Below are positions 18,448-26,303 of a DNA stretch of 48,820 nt, piece after piece. The stretch covers positions 1 through 48,820 of the forward strand of contig JACZJQ010000053.1 of the NCBI GenBank assembly GCA_014860455.1, in the 5' to 3' direction. This DNA is from Bryobacteraceae bacterium. Lineage in GTDB: Bacteria; Acidobacteriota; Terriglobia; Bryobacterales; Bryobacteraceae. The notes beneath the pieces are model-generated. The model was not told where the DNA came from, did not search any database, and saw only the letters and a list, made by a program, of their open reading frames with translations. The position numbers and the translations under genes were made by a program. Every line of letters starts with the position of its first letter. Within the stretch, counting starts at the first letter, position 1.

Positions 18448-18696
18448 GCGCAGGTCCTACAGAAGCACATCCCGCAGCTCGTGCTCACGCAGGTTGAGCG
18501 CGACGGCAAACCCGTCTACCGGGTGCCGGGAGAGATGAATCTGACGGGGGAAGGGAAGTGCGCATTGCAGATGGTGGCCAGGGACCGACTTGAACCGCCG
18601 ACGCCGGCCTTTCCAGGACCTCTTGTTGACAATACTAGACCCTTGGGTGTCAATAGATGTGATGGATATGAAAGGAGTTGCAAGACAGAGAATTAG
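18448..18696 (+). pseudogene. C-terminal remnant of a probable site-specific recombinase
   Basis: An open frame emerges exactly from the IS right end (AQVLQKHIPQLVLTQVERDG, then KPVYRVPGEMNLTG) and runs to a stop at 18694. Its wording, and the continuation MVARDRLEPPTPAF across a tRNA-like sequence, resembles the tails of recombinases encoded by elements integrated in tRNA genes. No start or catalytic domain is present, so the gene is dead. The family (serine recombinase is my best guess) is an inference. The IS insertion, with a deletion, probably removed the rest. Confidence 0.45.
18572..18620 (-). pseudogene. broken 3' half of a tRNA-Phe-like gene
   Basis: Read on the minus strand, the sequence gives a four-pair anticodon stem (GGTC/GGCC) with the seven-base loop CTGGAAA, then GGCGTCGGCGG, a TTCAAGT T-loop and CCTGGCC-A-CCA. 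This matches the 3' half of bacterial tRNA-Phe, with the anticodon changed from GAA to GGA and one broken T-stem pair. No D-arm or 5' acceptor strand is found upstream. It is therefore a remnant, most likely the att copy left by an integrated element. Confidence 0.6.
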
Positions 18697-19256
18697 GACT
18701 CTGTAGTTCGGTTTGAGCTGTTTTCGACGCTACGATGTACCAAATATGTACCACTGTTTGGACTGCCCGCATTGCGCGGGAACGCCGGGACCCTCATGTC
18801 AAAACAGGTCTGGACTGGCAGCGGACCGTAGTTGTTGCCCAGATAGCGCCGCACGATTGCCACGGTGCAACGGCACTCCCTTGGCGTTTCTCCCATCAAC
18901 CCGCAAAGTCATCCGTGCAGGTTTCTGCTGCTCTTCCGGCATGAGTCTTGCGTGCCGAGTGTAGGTTTGCTGATGTCTAGCCGATATGGCGTCGAATCTT
19001 CGCCGCGTTGCCTGGCGGGCTGCATCACGACTACCGGCTGGCGAAGGAGGCCGCATCGCGCCGGGCGCAAGAATTGCGGAGGCTCTTAACTGATGCGGTC
19101 AAATCGTGTGTGAAAAAGCGGACAAGTTGACTTACTAACGACAACGGGAAAGCCATGGACCGAGGACGCAAGACTGAACGGTTCTTGGCAAAGCGACAAA
19201 TTGGCAAGATGGTATCGTCGCACTGATCTCCGATCGATTCACTCAGCCAACAGGGG
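18697..19256. other. gene-free stretch, probable remnant of mobile DNA
   Basis: No intact gene is supported in these 560 bases. Short frames exist on both strands, for example one reading LHHDYRLAKEAASRRAQ near 19030-19120 that is shifted against its own start. None matches a known family. The base composition is less GC-rich and less codon-periodic than in neighbouring genes. Confidence 0.5.
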
Positions 19257-19586
19257 CTATTTCGCTGCTTCGATCCGGTCCACTTTGAGGATGCCCGTCT
19301 TGGGATAGAGAGTGCCGGTGACCTTCACCTTCTGTGCGGCGTACTTCTCCGGCGTCTGCTGGTCGCTGAGAGTGTAAACCTGCTTGCCGACGAGCAATGC
19401 GTATTTCCACTTGCCGCCCGGCATGCGGACGCATTCGCGCACGCACTTGGCGTCGGGCGTGATGCCCATGTGCGCGTGGTCGGCGCCGCACATGGTGTCG
19501 GTGATGATTCCGGTGTAGGTCTTCGGGGCGTCGGCGGCGAACAGGGCGCCGGCAAGAGTGATGGTCATGAGGGTTGTTCTGATCAT
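19257..19586 (-). CDS. small secreted Cys/His protein at the end of the cus operon
   Basis: The 109-residue protein has a signal peptide (cleavage after FAADA, about residue 20). Its core is TDTMCGADHAHMG, then CVRECV, and it ends in a beta-rich part (YALLVGKQVYTL, VKVTGTLYP). I have the impression that this DxMCGxxH...CxxxCV arrangement is common in Acidobacteriota, but I know no function. The Cys, His and Met residues could bind metal or form disulphides in the periplasm. Its ATG overlaps the previous gene as ATGA, so it is the fifth gene of the copper-efflux operon. Confidence 0.7.
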   Translation of the reverse strand: MIRTTLMTITLAGALFAADAPKTYTGIITDTMCGADHAHMGITPDAKCVRECVRMPGGKWKYALLVGKQVYTLSDQQTPEKYAAQKVKVTGTLYPKTGILKVDRIEAAK

Positions 19587-20335
19587 GGTTCGTTGGTCTC
19601 CTGGAATGCTTTGAGGTAAGTCAGTTCATTCGCCTCGTTGAGGCGTTTCCAGAGCAGATCGAGGTGTTTGGGCCCGATCGCCTGTTTTAGTTGGAAGTGA
19701 AAGACCTTGCGCGAGCCGTAGTGAACGATGGCCCGCTCGTGGGTGGTCACGGTGAGTTCGTATGGATCCGAGCTGCTGACACCTGATATGTCCTCCATCC
19801 GCCATGTGCGCGACCGGCCTTTGGCCTTGGTCTCGAAGACCAGGGCATCGGGCCCGAAGCGGAGGATGCCCTCGACACCGCGAATCAGTCCGAGCCTCTT
19901 GACCGGCAGTTCCCAGGTGACGGCGGCCTCGGAATCGGCGATCGCGGCTATGAGCCGGCGATCCAGACGCGATTTCAGAAAGCCATAGGCAGGCACAATG
20001 TCGGCGCCGGGTTCGAGCTTCAGTTCGTACTCCTTGTCCACGCCCAGCAGCCATGGCGAGCGGTCGCGGTAGAGCAGCACGATCACTTTCCCAGGCGACA
20101 GGACGAGTTGCCGGATGTCGGCATAAGGCCACGCCGACGTCCGTACGTCGCCGGCCTTGCCTGGCTTCTTATCCAGCTTGCGCAGGGACAGTCCGGTTTC
20201 GGTGAAGGTGAGTTCCGCCTGCTGGTCTTGGAGCAGCCGCTCATGCCGAACCACATAGGTCAATTCCTGGGCAGCGAGTGGCAGCGCCAGCAGGGCGATG
20301 ATCAGGCCAATTGCTTTTTGACTTCGGTGTGCCAT
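19583..20335 (-). CDS. uncharacterised secreted protein, fourth gene of the cus operon
   Basis: The chosen start (MAHRSQKAIGLIIALLALPLA) gives a 250-residue protein with a clear signal peptide ending LPLAAQ. It overlaps the end of cusA by 34 bases; an ATG two codons earlier is equally possible. The mature part alternates beta strands (ELTFTETGLSLRKL, VIVLLYRDRSPWLLG, ALVFETKAKG, RAIVHYGSRKVFHFQL). This is reminiscent of two PH-like or lipocalin-like beta modules, but no family is recognised. The frame stays open far upstream inside cusA in another frame; that part is not protein-like and was excluded. It probably serves copper handling, by position only. Confidence 0.65.
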   Translation of the reverse strand: MAHRSQKAIGLIIALLALPLAAQELTYVVRHERLLQDQQAELTFTETGLSLRKLDKKPGKAGDVRTSAWPYADIRQLVLSPGKVIVLLYRDRSPWLLGVDKEYELKLEPGADIVPAYGFLKSRLDRRLIAAIADSEAAVTWELPVKRLGLIRGVEGILRFGPDALVFETKAKGRSRTWRMEDISGVSSSDPYELTVTTHERAIVHYGSRKVFHFQLKQAIGPKHLDLLWKRLNEANELTYLKAFQETNEP

Positions 20336-23300
20336 TTCCATATCTCGAAGATCGCCGGGTAGACGACCAGTTCCAAAACAAACGATGTGAACACTCCGCC
20401 GAGCATCGGTGCGGCGATGCGTTTCATCACGTCGGCTCCGGTTCCGGTGGACCACATGATTGGAACCAGGCCGATGAACATTGTCGCGACGGTCATGAAT
20501 TTGGGCCGGATGCGTTTCACGGCGCCGTCGTGGATCGCGTCCTGCAGGTCCTTCAGACTCTTCAGGCGGCCGGCCTTCAACGCATCCTTGTAGGAGATGT
20601 TCAGGTAGAGCAGCATGAACACGGCCGTCTCGGCGTCCACACCCAGCAGCGCGATCAGGCCCACCCACACGCCGATGCTCATGTTGTAACCGAGCAGGTA
20701 GAGCAGCCAGATCGCGCCCACCGCAGAAAAGGGGACAGCAAGCAGAATCATCGCCGTCTCCGTCCACGAACGCGTGTTCATGTAGAGCAGCATCAGGATG
20801 AGGAACAGCGTCAGGGGCAGAATCACCCACAGCCGTTCTTTAACTCGCTCCATCGCTTCGTACTGGCCGCTCCATTCGATCGTGTAGCCTGGCGGGGGCT
20901 GGACGCGTGTCCGGATGAGTTCCTTCGCCTCGTCGACATAGCCGCCGACGTCACGGCCGGCGACGTCGATGTAGACATAGCCGTTGAGCATGCCGTTCTC
21001 GTTGCGGAGCATGCCTGGACCCGAGGCGAGCTTGACCGACGCGAGTTGCGAGGCGGGAATCTGCGCCCGGCCGCCCATGGCAGGGATGAGTATACGTTCC
21101 AGATCAGGCAGTGTGCTGCGGTAGTCGCGGTAGTAGCGGACGTTGACCGGGTATCGTTCGCGGCCCTCAACCGTGGTGGTGACGTTCTCGCCGCCGACGG
21201 CGGACATCAACACCGCCTGGGCGTCGTCGATGGACAAACCGTAGCGGGCGAGTTCTTCGCGCTTCCATTCGAAGTCGAGGAAGTAGCCTCCTCCGGTGCG
21301 TTCGGCGAAGACGTTCCGTGTGCCTTCAACCTGCGGCAGCAGTCGCTCGATCTCGGCTCCGATGCGCTCGATCTCGTTCAGGTCCGAACCGTAGATCTTG
21401 ATCCCCGCGGGAGTGCGGATGCCGGTGGTGAGCATGTCGATACGGCCCTTGATGGGCATCGTCCAGGCATTCGAAACGCCCGGCAATTGGAGGGCTTCGT
21501 CCATCAAAGCGACGAGTTCCTCGTTGGAAATGCGGTCTGGGGAAAAGCGCCTCAGTGCCGCCTTCAGCCATTCCGGCGCCCATTGCCAACCGGTCCACCA
21601 GGTCTGTTTGGGCCGCCACTCGTGATGCGGCTTCAGCACAACAACGGTCTCCATCATCGAAAGCGGCGCCGGATCAGTGGAGGTCTCCGCGCGTCCCGCT
21701 TTGCCCATCACGGTAAGCACTTCGGGGAACGACATCAGGATCTGGTCCTGTGTCTGCATCAGGCGCTGCGCCTCGGCCACCGAGATGCCGGGCAGCGTGG
21801 TGGGCATGTAGAGGATCGTCTCCTCGTCCAGAGGCGGCATGAACTCCGAGCCGAGTTTCTGATAGATCGGAACTGTCAGCGCCACCATCGCAATCGCTCC
21901 TGCGATCACGGCGTACTTCCATCGCAGCGCCCACCTGCAGACGGGATCGTAAAGCCGGATCAGAATCCTGCTGATCGGGTGGTTCTCTTCGGAATGAATC
22001 TTGCCGATCAGTACGGCGTTGGCGGCGCGTGCCAGCCAGCGCGGGCGGAAGCTGAACTGGCGGGCGTGGGTGAACAACAGCCGCATGGCCGGATCGAGCG
22101 TAATTGCCAGAACGGCGGCGACGATCATGGTCAGGTTCTTCGTGTAGGCCAGGGGCTTGAACAGCCGTCCTTCCTGGGCCTCCAGCGTCAGCACCGGCAG
22201 GAACGAAACCGCAATCACCAGCAATGCGAAGAAACTGGGTCCGCCGACTTCCTTCACCGCGTCGATGACGACGCGCGTGTAGTCGCCTTGGCGTCCGCCC
22301 CGCTCCCACTCCTCGAGTTTCTTGTGCGTCTGCTCGACGACGACGATCGCCGCATCCACCATCGCGCCGATGGCGATGGCGATGCCGCCCAGCGACATGA
22401 TGTTCGACGTCAGGCCCATCATCTTCATCGGGATGAATGAGATCAGGACCGCCGCCGGGATGGTGATCACCGGGATGATGGAACTTGGGATGTGCCACAG
22501 GAACAGGAAGATGATCAGCGAGACGACGATCATCTCCTCGATGAGCGTGTTCTTGAGATTCTCGATCGACTTCAAGATCAGTTCCGAGCGGTCGTAGGCG
22601 GTAACGATTTTCACTCCGGCGGGCAGCCCCGGCTCCAGTTGCCGGATCTTGTCCTTCACGCGTTCGATCACGTCCAGGGCGTTCTCGCCCTGGCGCATGA
22701 CGACGATGCCCGAGACGGTGTCGCCCTGGCCGTTCCAGTCGGCGACTCCGCGACGCAGGTCAGGGCCGAGGACGACGCTGCCGATGTCCCTGATCCTGAC
22801 CGAGGCGCCAGACTCGCTCGACATCAGGACGATCTCCTCAATGTCGGCCGTCGAACGGGCATAGCCGCGTCCGCGCACCATGTATTCGGCGCCCGAGAAC
22901 TCCAGCAGCCGTCCTCCCACGTCGGCGTTGCCCTGACGCACGGCCTCGACCACCTGCATCATCTCCAGCCCGTAGGAACGCAGCCGGTTCGGGTCCACCT
23001 GCACTTGATACTGCCGGACGAAACCGCCGATGGGCGCCACCTCGGCCACGCCCGGGACGGCGGTCAACTGGTAGCGGATGAACCAGTCCTGCAGCGAACG
23101 AAGTTCGGCCAGATCTTTCCTTCCCGTGGTGTCGATCAGCGCGTATTGAAAGACCCAGCCGACGCCCGTTGCGTCCGGACCCAACTCGGTCTTCACGCCC
23201 TCAGGCAGGCGTGAGATTACGCCTGAGAGGTATTCGAGAGTCCGGCTTCGCGCCCAATACAGATCCGTCCCCTCTTCGAAGACGACGTAGACATAGGAGT

Positions 23301-23565
23301 AGCCAAAATCGGAAAAGCCCCGGACATCCTTCACTTTCGGCGCACCCAGCATGGCGGTGACGATGGGATAGGTCACCTGGTCTTCGAGGATGTCGGGGCT
23401 GCGGTCCCAACGCGAGTAGATGATCACCTGCGTGTCGCTGAGGTCGGGGATCGCGTCCAGCGGCATGGTGGTCATCGACCACATGCCCGCCAGCAGCGCA
23501 CAGGCCGTAACGATGAAGACCAGCGCCCTGTTCGCCGCCGAAAACTCGATGATGCGGTTAATCAT
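20302..23565 (-). CDS. cusA: CusA-type heavy-metal RND efflux pump (Cu(I)/Ag(I))
   Basis: The 1087-residue inner-membrane proton antiporter is the engine of a tripartite exporter that moves Cu(I)/Ag(I) from periplasm or cytoplasm across the outer membrane. The N-terminus (RIIEFSAANRALVF) and YSRWDRSPDILEDQVTYP are CusA-like. The three periplasmic methionines that bind metal in E. coli CusA are all conserved: M587 in LYMPTTLPG, M637 in PLSMMET and M711 in RIDMLTTG. TM4 carries GAMVDAAIVVVEQ. It overlaps cusB by 8 bases. About 40 residues of extra length relative to CusA lie around 650-680. Confidence 0.92.
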   Translation of the reverse strand: MINRIIEFSAANRALVFIVTACALLAGMWSMTTMPLDAIPDLSDTQVIIYSRWDRSPDILEDQVTYPIVTAMLGAPKVKDVRGFSDFGYSYVYVVFEEGTDLYWARSRTLEYLSGVISRLPEGVKTELGPDATGVGWVFQYALIDTTGRKDLAELRSLQDWFIRYQLTAVPGVAEVAPIGGFVRQYQVQVDPNRLRSYGLEMMQVVEAVRQGNADVGGRLLEFSGAEYMVRGRGYARSTADIEEIVLMSSESGASVRIRDIGSVVLGPDLRRGVADWNGQGDTVSGIVVMRQGENALDVIERVKDKIRQLEPGLPAGVKIVTAYDRSELILKSIENLKNTLIEEMIVVSLIIFLFLWHIPSSIIPVITIPAAVLISFIPMKMMGLTSNIMSLGGIAIAIGAMVDAAIVVVEQTHKKLEEWERGGRQGDYTRVVIDAVKEVGGPSFFALLVIAVSFLPVLTLEAQEGRLFKPLAYTKNLTMIVAAVLAITLDPAMRLLFTHARQFSFRPRWLARAANAVLIGKIHSEENHPISRILIRLYDPVCRWALRWKYAVIAGAIAMVALTVPIYQKLGSEFMPPLDEETILYMPTTLPGISVAEAQRLMQTQDQILMSFPEVLTVMGKAGRAETSTDPAPLSMMETVVVLKPHHEWRPKQTWWTGWQWAPEWLKAALRRFSPDRISNEELVALMDEALQLPGVSNAWTMPIKGRIDMLTTGIRTPAGIKIYGSDLNEIERIGAEIERLLPQVEGTRNVFAERTGGGYFLDFEWKREELARYGLSIDDAQAVLMSAVGGENVTTTVEGRERYPVNVRYYRDYRSTLPDLERILIPAMGGRAQIPASQLASVKLASGPGMLRNENGMLNGYVYIDVAGRDVGGYVDEAKELIRTRVQPPPGYTIEWSGQYEAMERVKERLWVILPLTLFLILMLLYMNTRSWTETAMILLAVPFSAVGAIWLLYLLGYNMSIGVWVGLIALLGVDAETAVFMLLYLNISYKDALKAGRLKSLKDLQDAIHDGAVKRIRPKFMTVATMFIGLVPIMWSTGTGADVMKRIAAPMLGGVFTSFVLELVVYPAIFEIWKWHTEVKKQLA

Positions 23566-24922
23566 GATGCTGGCTCACGCCTCTGGCGGCGGCCTTCAGA
23601 CGGCTTTCGGAATTGAGCAGAAAATTGCCAGATACCGCCACACGCTCGCCCACCTTCAGCCCCGAGACGATCTCAGTCCGGCCGGCGAATCGCTCGCCTG
23701 CTTTTACGGAGCGAGGCTCGATGTGGCCATCGCCGAGATCGACGAAGACGGTCTGCTGGCGGCCTGAGTCGAGCACGGCTTCAGTGTCAACCGTCAACCT
23801 TCGTGCGCCACCAACAGAGAAGTCAACATCCACATACATTTCGGGTTTCAGCCTGAGGCCCGGGTTGTCCATCTCCAGCCGGACCTTGATCGTCCGGGTC
23901 ATGGGGTCCATCTCCGGCTGGATGTAATCCACTCTTGCCCTGGTGCTGCCGCCGCCGGCGTAAGCAGCGCTGACCGTGGCCCCTGCGCCTTCCCTGACGA
24001 GCCGGGCGTCGGCCTCGAAAACTTCGGCCATCACCCAGACGCGGTCGAGGGCGACGATCGAGTAAAGCTCGGTCTCCGGCGTCACGCGCTGTTTCGGAAA
24101 CGCATTGCGCATCATGACAATCCCCGAGGCGGGCGAAGCGATAGTGACAGTCCGCAGCGGCTTGCCCGACCGCTCGATCTCGTCGATCTGGTCCTCGCTG
24201 AGTTCAAACTGTTCGAGCCTCCGCCGGGCAGCCGCGGCCAGTGACTCGCCGGTCAAGCCGCGGCTCAGCAGCTCGCGGCTTCGCAGAGCCAGCAGGTACT
24301 CCTGCTGCGATGCCAGCAACTCGGGGCTGTAGATCGTCAGCAGCGGCTCGCCTTTCTCCACGCGCCTGCCCACGAAATCAACGAACACCTTTTCGATCCA
24401 GCCGTCGATCCGAGTCTGCACCTTCGTCACCCTTCGCTCGTCTACCGTCACCTTGCCGGTTGTCCTGAACTGGCGGCCCTGCGTGGTCCATTCCGCCATG
24501 CCCCAGCGGACGCCGATCAACTGTTGGCGGTCAGCCGGAATATGGATTACCCCGGCAGGCATAGTCTGCGAGTCTGATTCATAGACCGGTTCCAGATCGT
24601 TGCCGGTCTCAGGATTGAGCCCGGGCTTGTCGGAGGTGTAGTTGTGATCCTGCGGGTCCCGGTAGTGCAGGATTTTGCCCTGTCCCTGAGGCTTGGGCGC
24701 GGAATCTTCCACATCGGGCACCAGCTTCATCCCGCAGATCGGGCAATCGCCGGGCCGGTCCGAACGGACGTTGGGATGCATCGGGCAGTGATATCCGCTG
24801 TGGCCGGACTCGTCCTTGACTCCTTCTCCGCTGCTCGGACCATACCAGCGGCCATAGCCGTAGCCACCAACCCAGGCGGCCGCGAGGCAGACTAGGAGCA
24901 GTATGATCCTGACGGGTTTCAA
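23558..24922 (-). CDS. cusB: CusB-type membrane-fusion protein with N-terminal heavy-metal-binding domain
   Basis: The 454-residue adaptor links the RND pump to the outer-membrane channel. It has an N-terminal membrane anchor (8-23) and then a compact heavy-metal-binding domain, YHCPMHP...GDCPICGM (C46, H49, C60, C63). The segment YRDPQDHNYTSDKPG follows, which in CusB proteins precedes the barrel-sandwich and beta-barrel domains. A lipoyl-like half (GWIEKVFVDFVGRRVEKGEPL), an alpha hairpin around 205-255 and the second half (IASPASGIV) are in the usual order. It overlaps cusC as ATGA. Confidence 0.9.
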   Translation of the reverse strand: MKPVRIILLLVCLAAAWVGGYGYGRWYGPSSGEGVKDESGHSGYHCPMHPNVRSDRPGDCPICGMKLVPDVEDSAPKPQGQGKILHYRDPQDHNYTSDKPGLNPETGNDLEPVYESDSQTMPAGVIHIPADRQQLIGVRWGMAEWTTQGRQFRTTGKVTVDERRVTKVQTRIDGWIEKVFVDFVGRRVEKGEPLLTIYSPELLASQQEYLLALRSRELLSRGLTGESLAAAARRRLEQFELSEDQIDEIERSGKPLRTVTIASPASGIVMMRNAFPKQRVTPETELYSIVALDRVWVMAEVFEADARLVREGAGATVSAAYAGGGSTRARVDYIQPEMDPMTRTIKVRLEMDNPGLRLKPEMYVDVDFSVGGARRLTVDTEAVLDSGRQQTVFVDLGDGHIEPRSVKAGERFAGRTEIVSGLKVGERVAVSGNFLLNSESRLKAAARGVSQHHD

Positions 24923-26154
24923 GGTAGCAACTCCTTGCCCGTCATCTCTTCGAGCCGCGCCAGCGCGACATACACGTTCTGCATTTCCTCCAGGTAGTTC
25001 ATGCCGTACTCGACCACCGTGATGAGGTTCATCATCACGTCCAGAAACTGCGTCTGGCCGCTTTCGTATCCTGCGAGAGACGACTCCAGCGTCAAGCCGG
25101 CGAGCGGGATCACCTCTTTCTCGTACAGCCCGGCCAGTTGGGCCGACGCCTGGGCCATCAGGAAGTCGTCCTTGATGCGGTATACGAGCGACTGCGCGCC
25201 TGCCTCGTACGATTTGCGTTGACCGGCGAGTTCGTGGGCCTTTTCGGCGACCCCGGCGCGCTGCTTCCGGAAGTAATAAAGCGGCAGTCGGAAGTCCGCG
25301 CGGAACATGTACATCGGGGCCATGGCACCCATGCTGTAGACGCCGGCGTTGACGGCGAAGTCAGGGTAATACTCTTTCCTCGCCATGTTGAGAGCCAGTT
25401 CCGCCCGCTGAATCATCTTTTCGTCGCGGCGCAGCATGGGGGAGTTTTCCTTCGCGGCGGCGAATAACTCTTCGAGGGTCGTCCTGATCTCGACGCGCTG
25501 GAGAGGCTGCGCGGGTTCAAGCCGCCCTCCGGGCTGGCGATTGGCCAGGCTCAGCAACTTGGCTTCGCGCGCCGCGGTCTCGCGTTCGAGTTGGACTCTG
25601 CGGGCTTCGAGGATGGTCAACTGCGTCTGCGTCTTCAGCACGTCCTGCTGGGCCGCCTTGCCAACGGAGTAGCGCAACTCGGTCAGGGTCTGGAACTTCT
25701 TCAGCAGCGCGGTACTGCGCTCCAGCACCTCAAGCGCTCCGGCCGCGTAGGCGCGGCGGTAGTAGGCCTGTTTGATCTTCGAGACCAGGCCAAGCTGAAC
25801 CTGCTGGTAGTCGTGCCATTCGGCGCCGGCCTCGCGCTCGGCCATATCGCCGGCTAACCTGCGCTTGCCTGGAAAGGGCACTTCCTGGGTGACCATCAGC
25901 CCGATGTTCGCCATCGGCTGGGCGCCCAGCCCCGCGCCCGGCCAGGGGTAACCGACGCTTTGCCATCCGGGCGAGACCATCGGATCGGGCAGGCTCGACA
26001 CCTGGGACGGCCGCTGGCGCGCGGCCTCCACTCGATTCCTCGCGGCCGCAACATCCGGGCTGTTTTCGAGAGCTTCCTGAATGAGGGACTTCAGGCTCTG
26101 CGCGTCGGCGGGCGACGTGCCGAGAATGATCAGTAGGGCGAGATCTCTCTTCAT
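24919..26154 (-). CDS. cusC: TolC-family outer-membrane channel of the cus operon
   Basis: The 411-residue outer-membrane efflux protein has a signal peptide (cleavage after ADAQ) and no lipobox Cys. Two OEP repeats of long amphipathic helices follow; VTQEVPFPGKRRL in repeat one and FRLPLYYFRKQRAGV in repeat two are the paired beta-strand motifs. A trimer would form the exit duct for the pump. It is the first gene of the five-gene operon. A sigma-54-type promoter lies immediately upstream, so the leader would be very short. Confidence 0.88.
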   Translation of the reverse strand: MKRDLALLIILGTSPADAQSLKSLIQEALENSPDVAAARNRVEAARQRPSQVSSLPDPMVSPGWQSVGYPWPGAGLGAQPMANIGLMVTQEVPFPGKRRLAGDMAEREAGAEWHDYQQVQLGLVSKIKQAYYRRAYAAGALEVLERSTALLKKFQTLTELRYSVGKAAQQDVLKTQTQLTILEARRVQLERETAAREAKLLSLANRQPGGRLEPAQPLQRVEIRTTLEELFAAAKENSPMLRRDEKMIQRAELALNMARKEYYPDFAVNAGVYSMGAMAPMYMFRADFRLPLYYFRKQRAGVAEKAHELAGQRKSYEAGAQSLVYRIKDDFLMAQASAQLAGLYEKEVIPLAGLTLESSLAGYESGQTQFLDVMMNLITVVEYGMNYLEEMQNVYVALARLEEMTGKELLP

Positions 26155-26168
26155 CCACGGACAAACAA

Positions 26169-26184
26169 TGCATGCGGCATGCCA
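26169..26184 (-). promoter_or_regulatory. sigma-54-type -24/-12 promoter of the cus operon
   Basis: On the minus strand the sequence reads TGGCATGCCGCATGCA, with the required GG-N10-GC spacing and close to the TGGCACG-N4-TTGCW consensus. The predicted transcript start, near 26158, is only about 4 bases before the cusC ATG. The divergent neighbour encodes a sigma-54 activator, which supports the call. Confidence 0.6.
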
Positions 26185-26217
26185 GAGCCGGTTTGGCGCT
26201 CCCCAGGCCGTGAAACT

Positions 26218-26231
26218 GGCGCATATGCGCC
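26218..26231. promoter_or_regulatory. 14-bp perfect palindrome, candidate activator site 1
   Basis: GGCGCATATGCGCC is fully self-complementary and centred about 66 bases upstream of the predicted cus transcript start. It is a plausible enhancer half for the NtrC-type regulator. Confidence 0.5.
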
Positions 26232-26237
26232 TGACTG

Positions 26238-26253
26238 TGCCTCAAATGAGGCA
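26238..26253. promoter_or_regulatory. 16-bp palindrome, candidate activator site 2
   Basis: TGCCTCA and TGAGGCA surround a central AA, and further symmetric bases (ACTG...CAGT) lie outside. It is centred about 88 bases upstream of the predicted cus start, a normal position for a sigma-54 activator site. Spacing to site 1 is about two helical turns. Confidence 0.55.
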
Positions 26254-26303
26254 ATCAGTGAGCCGCCCGCGGCCCGTATATTAGTTGGAAGAGCGCGCTG
26301 CCG

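Noticed and set aside
18572-18620. A functional tRNA gene on the minus strand
   Set aside because: The 5' acceptor strand and D-arm are missing and one T-stem pair is broken, so only a remnant is reported.
18799-19056. 85-codon minus-strand frame in the mobile-DNA scar
   Set aside because: No ribosome site, no recognised family and Arg/Gln-rich composition.
20336-20830. N-terminal extension of the fourth cus-operon gene to 415 residues
   Set aside because: The extension lies entirely in another frame of cusA, is Arg/His/Asp-rich and precedes a perfect signal peptide that marks the true start.
20311-22440. 709-codon frame antisense to cusA
   Set aside because: His/Arg/Gln-rich composition without domains, fully inside a conserved pump gene. 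It is a shadow frame.
26280-26303. A sigma-54 promoter for the kinase gene on the plus strand
   Set aside because: The nearest GG and GC pair are separated by 11 bases rather than 10, and the flanks do not match the consensus.
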